A DNA stretch of 64,000 bases from NCBI RefSeq assembly GCF_900183975.1, contig NZ_LT853882.1, positions 2,845,501-2,909,500 on the forward strand, in the 5' to 3' direction. This DNA is from Xanthomonas fragariae. GTDB taxonomy: Bacteria; Pseudomonadota; Gammaproteobacteria; Xanthomonadales; Xanthomonadaceae. How positions within the stretch are numbered: the first letter of the stretch is position 1; each line of letters opens with the position of its first letter. The notes beneath the pieces were generated by a model that searched no databases, had not been told where the DNA came from, and saw only the letters and a program-made list of their open reading frames with translations. Positions 38,001-45,581 of the stretch are shown piece after piece. A program made the position numbers and the translations under genes.

Positions 38001-38649
38001 TCCGTTCGACACGCACCGGGACGAAGTACGCGAGCTGGTCGGTTGCGACCTGGGTTCGCTGGAAAAGATCCTGACCTCGCAACAACGCGGCGGCGGTGGC
38101 GGCGATGGCGAGAAACGCGCCTGGCGCCCGGAAGTCAGTGCGATTCTGGCGGGCCTGGTGATCGGCGTACGCCGCAAGGGCGACAGCCAGGTGTTCGTGC
38201 AGTTGGAAGACGGTCGCGGACGGGTCGAATGCAGTGCGTTTTCCGATGCGATGGCCGAGTTCGGCCACCTGCTCACCCGCGACCGCATCCTGATCGTCAA
38301 GGGCGGCCTGCGCGAGGACGAATTCAACGGCGGCTACAGCCTGCGCATCCGCCAATGCTGGGACTACGAGCAGATCTGCGCCGAGCATGCACAGCGGCTG
38401 TCGCTGCGCCTGGACCTGCGCGAAAAACAGGCTTGGAAGCGTGTCGACGCACTATTGGCCAAGCACCGCCCCGGCAAGACGCCATTGCGTCTGGATCTGC
38501 TGCTGCGCGCCCCCAGCGGCGGCGTCGCCGGCATGCTTGATCTCAATGGCAGCCACTCGGTGCGCATCGATCAGCAACTGATGGACAGCCTGCGCGCCGA
38601 TCCGGCAGTACGCACGTTGAAGATCAAGTACAACCCACCGTGGGCTTGA
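35065..38649 (+). CDS. dnaE: DNA polymerase III subunit alpha
   Basis: A 1194-residue replicative polymerase. The ATG at 35065 gives [24 protein letters not shown], the PHP domain opening. An open frame of 115 more codons upstream is repeat-rich and not conserved. The palm has [17 protein letters not shown] and the catalytic PDFDIDFC near residue 412 (two metal Asp), then [13 protein letters not shown] with the third Asp. The [27 protein letters not shown] helix-hairpin region, the OB domain and a C-terminal tau-binding part follow. Length matches DnaE1. Confidence 0.97.
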   Translation: [1194 protein letters not shown]

Positions 38650-38654
38650 AAATC

Positions 38655-38713
38655 GGGAAGCGCGAATCGCAACAGCAAGACGGCTGGTCGCCTTGCTTTG
38701 ATTCGCGATTCCC
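38655..38713. repeat. Inverted repeat-element pair after dnaE
   Basis: Two copies of a GGGAAxxGCGAATC sequence in opposite orientation (GGGAAGCGCGAATCGC and GATTCGCGATTCCC), with CAGCAAG/CTTGCT inside, form a large imperfect hairpin just after the dnaE stop. They belong to the same degenerate repeat type seen near 22617, 34060 and 39765. It may also act as a transcription end, but no U-tract is present. Confidence 0.5.
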
Positions 38714-38791
38714 AATTCTCCCAACCCCACCGTACGGGCCAAGCGCACCGCTTCGGCTACACTTCCCGCCTTACGTTGACGACCCCACTGC

Positions 38792-39751
<960 letters not shown>

Positions 39752-39910
39752 TCAGTGGCGCCGCTGGAATCGGCAATCGGCAGAGCGGCCTGCTGTTTGC
39801 GTTGCGCTGACGGTCTGCAACAAGCTGCGGAAATAATTGCTGAGCATGCCCTCGGGCCGGAATAATCCGGCTTCCAGGTAGCCGCTCTAAACGATTTTCG
39901 ATTCCCAGCT

Positions 39911-40357
39911 TCAAAACGGCTTGGCCAGCACCAGCCAGATCACGCCGACCAACAACACCACCGGCACTTCGTTGAACAGCCGCAGCGCGCGGCCGGTGGG
40001 CAAGGAGCGTCCTCGATCGACGCCATTCAACCAGCGTCCGGACACGATGTAATGCGCCAGGATCAGCGCCACCGCAAACAGTTTTGCGTGCAGCCAGCCG
40101 CCGGGACCCATCGTCGGGAAGTCCGGAATCACTCGATAACCCTGCCACAGCACCGCTCCCAGCACTAGCGCCAGGCCCAGCATGCTGTGGCCGAACTTGT
40201 AGAGACGACGCCCCATCAGCACCAGCTGCGTGCGCACCGCAGGTTCGGCCCCGGCCTCGGCGATATTGACCAGGATGCGCGGCAGATAGAACACCGCAGC
40301 CATCCAGGCGATGACGAACAACAGATGGAAGGTCTTGATCCACAAATACAGGCTCAT
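39911..40357 (-). CDS. hemJ: HemJ-type membrane protein (CopD-like fold)
   Basis: A 148-residue protein with four membrane helices. WIKTFHLLFVIAWMAAVFYLPRILVN carries the conserved His and the YLPR motif, GGWLHAKLFAVALILAHY a second His helix, and NEVPVVLLVGVIWLVLAKPF the C-terminal NE.P...KPF signature. This fits UPF0093/HemJ, the haem-binding protoporphyrinogen IX oxidase used by bacteria lacking HemG/HemY. Automated annotation often says CopD family. It is divergent from the methyltransferase gene. Confidence 0.75.
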   Translation of the reverse strand: MSLYLWIKTFHLLFVIAWMAAVFYLPRILVNIAEAGAEPAVRTQLVLMGRRLYKFGHSMLGLALVLGAVLWQGYRVIPDFPTMGPGGWLHAKLFAVALILAHYIVSGRWLNGVDRGRSLPTGRALRLFNEVPVVLLVGVIWLVLAKPF

Positions 40358-40431
40358 GCGCTGGCTCCGCTGGCTCGCGTAGGATGGCCCGCATTTTCAC
40401 CTATCCGCGCGCGCGAAAGCAGCTTACGTCC

Positions 40432-41040
40432 ATGCAACAGTCAAACGACAAACAGTACGACGCTCACTATTTCAGCCGCTGGTATCGCGATGCCGGGCTG
40501 GCCGACCCTGCGCGCGTGCGACGCAAGGTCGCACTCGCGGTAAGCCAGGCCGAGTACTACCTTGAGCGCCCGGTCCGCAGCGTGCTGGATATCGGCTGCG
40601 GCGAGGCCGCGTGGCGTGCGCCGCTGCTGACGCTGCGGCCAAAGATCAGCTACCTGGGCTTCGATAGCAGCGCCTACGCAGTGCAGCGCTACAGCCGCAG
40701 CCGACAGATCCACCCTGCCCGCCTCGGCGACTTCGCGTGGCTGCGTCCGTGCGCACCAGTGGACCTGCTGATCTGCTCGGACGTGCTGCATTACGTGCCC
40801 ACGCCCGAGTTCAATCAGGGCCTGCCTGGATTGGCGGAGATGTGCGCAGGCGTGGCGTTTCTGGAAGCCTTTGCGCAGGAAGACGCCTTCGAAGGCGACC
40901 ACGATGGTTTTCAGGCGCGGCCGGCGCGCTGGTATCGGCGCCGCTTTGCCAGTGTGGGGTTCGCTGCACTCGGCTCGCACTGCTGGCTATCGCCGCAGCT
41001 GGCCGCAGCGGCGTCGGCGTCGGCGTTGGAGCGCGGCTAG
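40432..41040 (+). CDS. Class I SAM-dependent methyltransferase
   Basis: The ATG at 40432 gives 202 residues. Motif I is VRSVLDIGCGEAAWRAPLL, motif II the acidic YLGFDSSAYAV, and motif IV DLLICSDVLHYVP, i.e. a complete Rossmann methyltransferase core. The substrate is unknown. The C-terminal part (ARWYRRRFASVGFAALGSHCWL) is typical of small-molecule methyltransferases. The last residues are Ala/Ser low-complexity. Confidence 0.8.
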   Translation: MQQSNDKQYDAHYFSRWYRDAGLADPARVRRKVALAVSQAEYYLERPVRSVLDIGCGEAAWRAPLLTLRPKISYLGFDSSAYAVQRYSRSRQIHPARLGDFAWLRPCAPVDLLICSDVLHYVPTPEFNQGLPGLAEMCAGVAFLEAFAQEDAFEGDHDGFQARPARWYRRRFASVGFAALGSHCWLSPQLAAAASASALERG

Positions 41041-41139
41041 CATAGGGCCGCGGCGCACATACGCTAACAAGCTATTTGCGAGTGGTGCCGGTACGCAATA
41101 GAAAGACCTACCCAGCGAAGGATGCATTGCTAGCTTCCC

Positions 41140-41477
41140 TTTGGTAAGTACGCGCATTGACGTAACTGTTCGTACACAAATGTCGGCGCCACCAAATCGA
41201 ACTCTTTCGTGGTGGGAATGAGCGTAGATGGCTCCGATGACCGCGCCAAAAAAGCATCCTTACCCCTTGGCGCGTGAAAAATCCTGTGTACATCCCAGGT
41301 AGGCTCGTACCAAATTTACGCAAAGGAAACCGTATCGCGTGGCATTCACTGTTTCTTCCCAGCGGATGGCGCCCATCGGTACGCTTACGACGTCCGACCA
41401 CCAACGCATCTGCAACCACACTGACACGCACACTCCAAACTTGCCAAACGAAGTAACCGGATACTCCAAAGTTAATC
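41140..41477 (-). pseudogene. PH-domain-like membrane protein, 3' fragment interrupted by IS
   Basis: Read on the minus strand and joined across the IS at its target duplication, the frame from 43115 continues as VALVAVVLI-NFGVSGYFVWQVWSV. It then shows, in three frames, VSVPMGAIRWEE, PLRKFGTSLPGMYTGFF, and TLIPTTKEFDLVAPTFVYEQLRQ. These correspond to the core and end of small bacterial PH-domain membrane proteins (RtnGtxxPGY..GwF and LyIPt motifs). At least three frameshifts are required, one at a GGGG run near 41280. The gene is dead. Confidence 0.55.
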
Positions 41478-42975
41478 AGTCGTCCCTGAAAAATCCCCGT
41501 CAAGCGCCAAGTGCCGTCGGTGACAGCGGCACGGCACTCAAGGATGACCATCCCATCGCCCGCATCCAGGCACGCAAAAACGCGATCCAGCGCAGCAGCC
41601 AGCGCAGGTTGTAGCCGGCCGCGCAGCCGAGCACGTGCAGCGCATCGCCTTGGGCACCTTTCAGCCTGCAGCGACGCAACCTGCAGTCGTCTTTCAGATG
41701 TCCGATCACCGGCTCCACCGCCTGCCGTCGCTTGATCCAGCGCCATTGCCGTCGCGTCAGCGTCTTGGCCTTGCCGCGATGCAGGACCTGCACGCCATCG
41801 ACTTCGCGCCCGCGATCGCCCAGGTCCACGATCGCCACCGTCGGTTCTACGCTCACATCCTGCAGCAACCCGCGTGTCTGCTCCAGCTGCTCGGCCAAGG
41901 TATCGCCGTCGTACGGGTTGCCCGGGAAGCTGCGCGCACCCACGACCAATCCCTTGCAGGCGGTGACTGCAATGCCGACCTTGACGCCGAATTCGTACGC
42001 TTGACGCGCCTTGCCCTTGCCGATGCATTCCACTTCCGGGGCATGCAATGCGTACAGTTTTTGTTTGTCCTTCGGACGCTGCGTGTACAGCCGTTGCGCA
42101 CGTTCCAGCCAGACAGCGATGCGCTCGCGCACGCCGGTGTTTACCTGATCGAGTTTGCGTTGGATGTCGCGCAACACCCGCCCCAATACCGTGCGTTGAC
42201 GTCGCAGGACGCGCTGCATCCGCTTGAACTGGCGCGCATGCGCATACCGAACTGCCTTGCGGCTCAGGGCCGGGCCTTGCCGCGCGTAGCTCTGCCGCAA
42301 TCCGATGCCGTGCCGCTTGGCCAGTAACACCAGCTTCTTGCGTGCCACCTCCAGCAAACGGCTGTCGGTCGGATAGGCGATCGCCTTCTCTTGCACCGTG
42401 GTGCCCACGATCACCCGCGACAACTCGCGTGCGTCCACCGCCTGCATCGCATGCGCGGCGTTGATGGTGTGCGCCAGCAGCTCTTCCATCCCGGCCTCAC
42501 CCAGGCGCTGCCGCCAGCGCGTCAGCGAGCTGGCATCGCACGGCAAACGCGTCTGGAACACGACCTCGCCAGTGAAGAACTGCCAGTACGGATTCTCCAG
42601 CCAACGCTCGCACACCGTTTCATCGGACAGGTCGTAGGCGTGTTTGAGGTAGAGCAAACCGGCAATCAGCCGCACCGGCAATGCCGGCCGACCGCCACCG
42701 GCCTGGGTGGCCGGCAAGCGCGATGAAAGTGCTTGCTCCAACGCCGTCCACGGCATCTGTTGGCTCAGCCGCGCCAGCGGATGACGCAGGTTCTCCAGCC
42801 GCGAACGAAACAACTCGTCGGCAGGCATGTGCTCGGCAGCAGGACGGCGTGTACGCATGACTGAAAATTGCAAGAAACCAGCCTTCAGCGTAGCGAACAC
42901 CGGTAGTTTTGGCACGCCGGTGCAGACATCAAGGCCTTGCGGTCGTTGGGTGGTTGGGGTTTTTCAGGGGCGACT
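41478..42975 (-). mobile_element. IS5-like insertion sequence, complete
   Basis: The ends are imperfect inverted repeats: AGTCGTCCCTGAAAAATCCCC on the left, and AGTCGCCCCTGAAAAACCCC when the right end is read inward. The 4-bp sequence AATC is duplicated directly outside both ends (41474-41477 and 42976-42979). Total length is 1498 bp with one transposase gene. The intact ends, duplication and open frame indicate a recent insertion. A 141-bp piece of the same element recurs at 59839-59979. Confidence 0.85.
41500..42915 (-). CDS. IS5-family transposase
   Basis: A 471-residue DDE transposase. The N-terminal part is PLARLSQQMPWTALEQAL, GRPALPVRLIAGLLYLKHAYDLSDETVCERWLENPYWQFFTG, then the first Asp region (DARELSRVIVGTTVQEKAIAYPTDSRLL). 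VAIVDLGDRGREVDGVQVLHRG supplies the second Asp and AVEPVIGHLKDDCRLRRCRLKG the Glu. The layout resembles Xanthomonas IS1478-like elements. The start is GTG 42915, or ATG 42858 nearer the usual opening. No frameshift was seen, so it is probably active. Confidence 0.88.
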   Translation of the reverse strand: MPKLPVFATLKAGFLQFSVMRTRRPAAEHMPADELFRSRLENLRHPLARLSQQMPWTALEQALSSRLPATQAGGGRPALPVRLIAGLLYLKHAYDLSDETVCERWLENPYWQFFTGEVVFQTRLPCDASSLTRWRQRLGEAGMEELLAHTINAAHAMQAVDARELSRVIVGTTVQEKAIAYPTDSRLLEVARKKLVLLAKRHGIGLRQSYARQGPALSRKAVRYAHARQFKRMQRVLRRQRTVLGRVLRDIQRKLDQVNTGVRERIAVWLERAQRLYTQRPKDKQKLYALHAPEVECIGKGKARQAYEFGVKVGIAVTACKGLVVGARSFPGNPYDGDTLAEQLEQTRGLLQDVSVEPTVAIVDLGDRGREVDGVQVLHRGKAKTLTRRQWRWIKRRQAVEPVIGHLKDDCRLRRCRLKGAQGDALHVLGCAAGYNLRWLLRWIAFLRAWMRAMGWSSLSAVPLSPTALGA

Positions 42976-43115
42976 AATCAGGACGACGGCTACTAAAGCC
43001 ACTTTCTTAACTGTCGTGGGTCCCTTGCCGCTCAATGACATGATTACAACGAGAATGAGCACCAAGAGGCATGGGCCGAGAATTGAAAGATAGGTCTTCC
43101 TGATTAGCCCTGACC
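42976..43115 (-). pseudogene. PH-domain-like membrane protein, 5'-side fragment between two IS elements
   Basis: The minus strand between the two elements reads GLIRKTYLSILGPCLLVLILVVIMSLSGKGPTTVKKVALVAVVLI, a hydrophobic helix pair. It continues in frame across the IS5-like insertion at the AATC duplication into the fragment at 41140-41477. Its own start is missing because the IS3-type element borders it at 43116. It is the membrane part of the same broken gene. Confidence 0.55.
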
Positions 43116-43182
43116 GACGTCCCCCCGATTTTGAGTAGCGCCTCAGTTTGGAGTCCAATTCCCTACCCCGAGGAGATTGGAC

Positions 43183-43446
43183 GTGAAGAAGCGCTTTACC
43201 GAAGAGCAGATCATTGGCTTCCTGCGCGAAGCCGAAGCAGGCGTGGCGATCAAAGACCTGTGCCGGCGCCATGGCTTCAGTGAGGCCTCGTACTGCCTGT
43301 GGCGCAGCAAGTTCGGCGGAATGAGCGTGCCCGATGCCAAGCGACTCAAGGACCTTGAGTCCGAAAACGCGCGGCTGAAGAAGTTGTTGGCCGAGCAGCT
43401 GTTCGAAAACGACCTGATCAAGGATGCACTGCGAAAAAAGTGGTGA
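43183..43446 (+). CDS. IS3-family transposase OrfA
   Basis: An 87-residue helix-turn-helix protein, KKRFTEEQIIGFLREAEAGVAIKDLCRRHGFSEASYCLWRSKFGG, with a leucine-zipper-like tail (RLKDLESENARLKKLLAEQL). The GTG at 43183 has GAGGAG upstream. Near its end the slippery run AAAAAAG (43434-43440) would allow -1 frameshifting into orfB to make the OrfAB transposase. Confidence 0.88.
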   Translation: MKKRFTEEQIIGFLREAEAGVAIKDLCRRHGFSEASYCLWRSKFGGMSVPDAKRLKDLESENARLKKLLAEQLFENDLIKDALRKKW

Positions 43447-44308
43447 GCGCACCGGCGCGTCGTGCGCTGGTGCGCGAGTGGATCGGGTGCGGTGCCAGCG
43501 AGCGTCGCGCCTTGGCGGCGATCGGCATGAGCGCCAGTGCGCTGCGCTATCGCCCGTGCGAAGACCGCAACGTTGAGCTACGCGAGCGCATTCTTGCGCT
43601 GGCGCATCGCCATCGCCGCTATGGCGTGGGGATGATCTATCTCAAACTTCGTCAGGAAGGACGCGTCGTGAACTACAAGCGTGTGGAGCGGTTGTACCGC
43701 GAACAGCAGTTGCAGGTCCGGCGCCGCAGGCGCAAGAAGGTGCCGGTGGGCGAGCGCCAACCATTGTTGCGGCCATTGCAGGCCAACCAGGTGTGGTCGA
43801 TGGACTTCGTGTTCGACCGCACTGTGGAAGGTCGGGTGATCAAGTGTCTGGTGATCGTGGACGACGCAACCCACGAAGCGGTCGCCATCGACGTGGAGCG
43901 CGCGATCTCGGGACACGGCGTTGCGCGCGTGCTGGACCGACTGGCACACAGCCGTGGCCTGCCGCAGGTGATCCGCACCGAGCGCGAAGCCTGCCCTCGG
44001 GGCACAACAGCAAGGAGTTTTGCGGCAGGGCGATGGTCGCCTGGGCGCACGCCCGTGGTGTGCAGCTACGGCTCATCCAGCCGGGCAAACCGAACCAGAA
44101 CGCCTACGTCGAATCGTTCAACGGCCGACTACGCGACGAATGCCTCAACGAACACTGGTTCCCGACGTTGCTGCATGCACGCACCGAGATCGAACGTTGG
44201 CGACGTGAATACAACGAGGACCGACCCAAAAAAGCAATCGGCAGCATGACGCCGGCCGCTTATGCCCAACATCTGGCAAACACCGATATCATCAGGCCCG
44301 GACTCTAA
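43440..44308 (+). pseudogene. IS3-family transposase OrfB, frameshifted
   Basis: The first part shows the integrase-core region (RALVREWIGCGASERRALAAIGMSASALRYRP, NQVWSMDFVFDRTVEGRVIKCLVIVDDATHEAVAID) with the first catalytic Asp. At VIRTE the expected IRTDNGKEF is interrupted by 23 extra bases (43982-44004). The rest continues two frames over: NSKEFCGRAMVAWAHARGVQLRLIQPGKPNQNAYVESFNGRLRDECLNEHWF with the Glu. Both halves are well preserved, so the lesion is recent. Confidence 0.85.
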
Positions 44309-44340
44309 ACCCGGCCGCTACTCAGGGCGGGGGGACGTCG

Positions 44341-44994
44341 CTATTGGCACGCAGCAGGCTCGAATTTTAGAGGTCTGTTGCGTTGTTCAGACCTTGCCTA
44401 ATCCGATCCCGACCTTTCCGTTGGAAGTCCCAGTGCAAACGGTTGACACACGCGAGCCCACCGCCAGTCTCAAATCCGCCGGTCATCCTCTGGTCGATCA
44501 GTATTTAGCCGCCTTGAAAGCCGGTGACGAACAGGGTGCACGGACGGCGGCGATGGCGTTCGCAATTCCCGAGCGCTGGCAGCAGACCGTTGCCGATGCG
44601 GAGCAACGGATTCTGGCGAAGCAGCAGCAATTGCCGGGCCGGGATAATCCGCTTTTCGAGCAGGCACTAACGCATCTGGAACGGCTGGGGCCGCAAGCCG
44701 GTGGGTATCTTGATCGTGTGCAGATGGAAGGCGTCGCCCTATCAGGCCAAGCTGCAACACCTGCCCAGCATCGATGCGCTGACACCAGTCCGGGATGGTC
44801 AGAGCTTGCTGGCAATCTCGAACAACCCGTCACTGATAGACCGCGCGCTCATCGATAAAACCCAAGCCGCGGCGCAACCGCTCGCTCAGAGTTTGCAGCA
44901 GCTGACGGCGGAAACGCAGCGGCAACAGGATCAGGCGTTGCTCCAAGCCCAGCAGCGGCAGGTGGAGACGCAGCAGCAGGGTTTCTCGCGATAA
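44341..44994 (+). pseudogene. XVIPCD-like C-terminal fragment of a type IV secretion effector
   Basis: An open frame runs out of the IS right end and then shows AGHPLVDQYLAALKAGDEQGARTAAMAFA and DNPLFEQALTHLERLGPQAGGYLDR. A frameshift near 44745 leads to LPSIDALTPVRDGQSLLAI, then DKTQAAAQPLAQSLQQL and a Gln-rich tail. This pattern (hPlf..a...L, then iDhv..srDG..lfa, then Pv/laqSlqql and Gln-rich end) is that of XVIPCD, the secretion domain of Xanthomonas type IV (X-T4SS) antibacterial effectors. The toxin part is lost at the IS border. Family call by eye only. Confidence 0.5.
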
Positions 44995-45018
44995 TGCAGT
45001 CGCCGCACGGGAAACGAG

Positions 45019-45525
45019 ATGAACGACGACACACACAATGTCCTCGCACAGATGACACTGGCCATTGGGCGGCTGGATACCTGGATGTCGAACTTGCAGG
45101 AGCAGACCAAAAATGCTCAGGCACAAATGCAAGCGACCAGGGAGAAAGAGGAGGCCAAGTTCAAGCAAGCGATGGTGGCGCAATTCCAAGATCAGCAGCA
45201 GCGGTTGGAGGCGGCGCTGCGTCCCGAGGTGGCCTGGGCCTGGAAGATCATTGCCGCGCTGGCGGGCTTTTCCGTTCTTTTGCTGGTGGGCTCGTGGCTG
45301 CTATTGAGTCAAGCCGACGCACGGCTGCGAGCCGCGCAGGCGCGTGCCGACACTATCGAAGTGAAGGCAGAAGTGCTGGAAGCATCCAAGCATATCGAAA
45401 TCACTTCCTGTGGCGGCCGGCCGTGCATCAGGATCGACCGAGACACGCCTACCTGGAAGAGCAAGGGTAGCGAGTACATCCTGGTCGATACCCAGCCCGG
45501 TAAAGAAACGCGAAAGCGACCGTAA
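45019..45525 (+). CDS. Coiled-coil single-pass membrane protein, possibly MobB-like or immunity-like
   Basis: A 168-residue protein. Residues 1-75 form a charged coiled coil (LQEQTKNAQAQMQATREKEEAKFKQAM), a membrane helix follows (WKIIAALAGFSVLLLVGSWLLL), then a second coiled coil and a short domain with two Cys (EITSCGGRPCIRID). The layout resembles relaxation/mobilisation MobB-type accessory proteins annotated in Xanthomonas. Its place directly after a probable T4SS effector end would also allow an immunity role, although known X-T4SS immunity proteins are usually periplasmic lipoproteins. Undecided. Confidence 0.5.
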   Translation: MNDDTHNVLAQMTLAIGRLDTWMSNLQEQTKNAQAQMQATREKEEAKFKQAMVAQFQDQQQRLEAALRPEVAWAWKIIAALAGFSVLLLVGSWLLLSQADARLRAAQARADTIEVKAEVLEASKHIEITSCGGRPCIRIDRDTPTWKSKGSEYILVDTQPGKETRKRP

Positions 45526-45581
45526 GCCACAGCTTCATAGATCAAAAATAAACAGCGTGCAGCACGATCACGTCCAGCCAC

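Larger units (their letters stand above)
43116..44340 (+). mobile_element. IS3-family insertion sequence, inactivated
   Basis: The terminal inverted repeats are CGACGTCCCCCCG-ATTTTGAGTAGCG (left) and CGACGTCCCCCCG-CCCTGAGTAGCGG (right, read inward). They enclose orfA and orfB, 1225 bp in all. The flanking 4-mers (TGAC and CTAT) differ, so no target duplication remains. This suggests rearrangement or deletion after insertion. orfB carries a 23-bp insertion that breaks the frame. Confidence 0.8.

Noticed and set aside
41108..42028. A 306-codon minus-strand frame running across the IS5-like end
   Set aside because: Most of it is an out-of-frame reading of the transposase gene; only the part left of 41477 belongs to the PH-like remnant.
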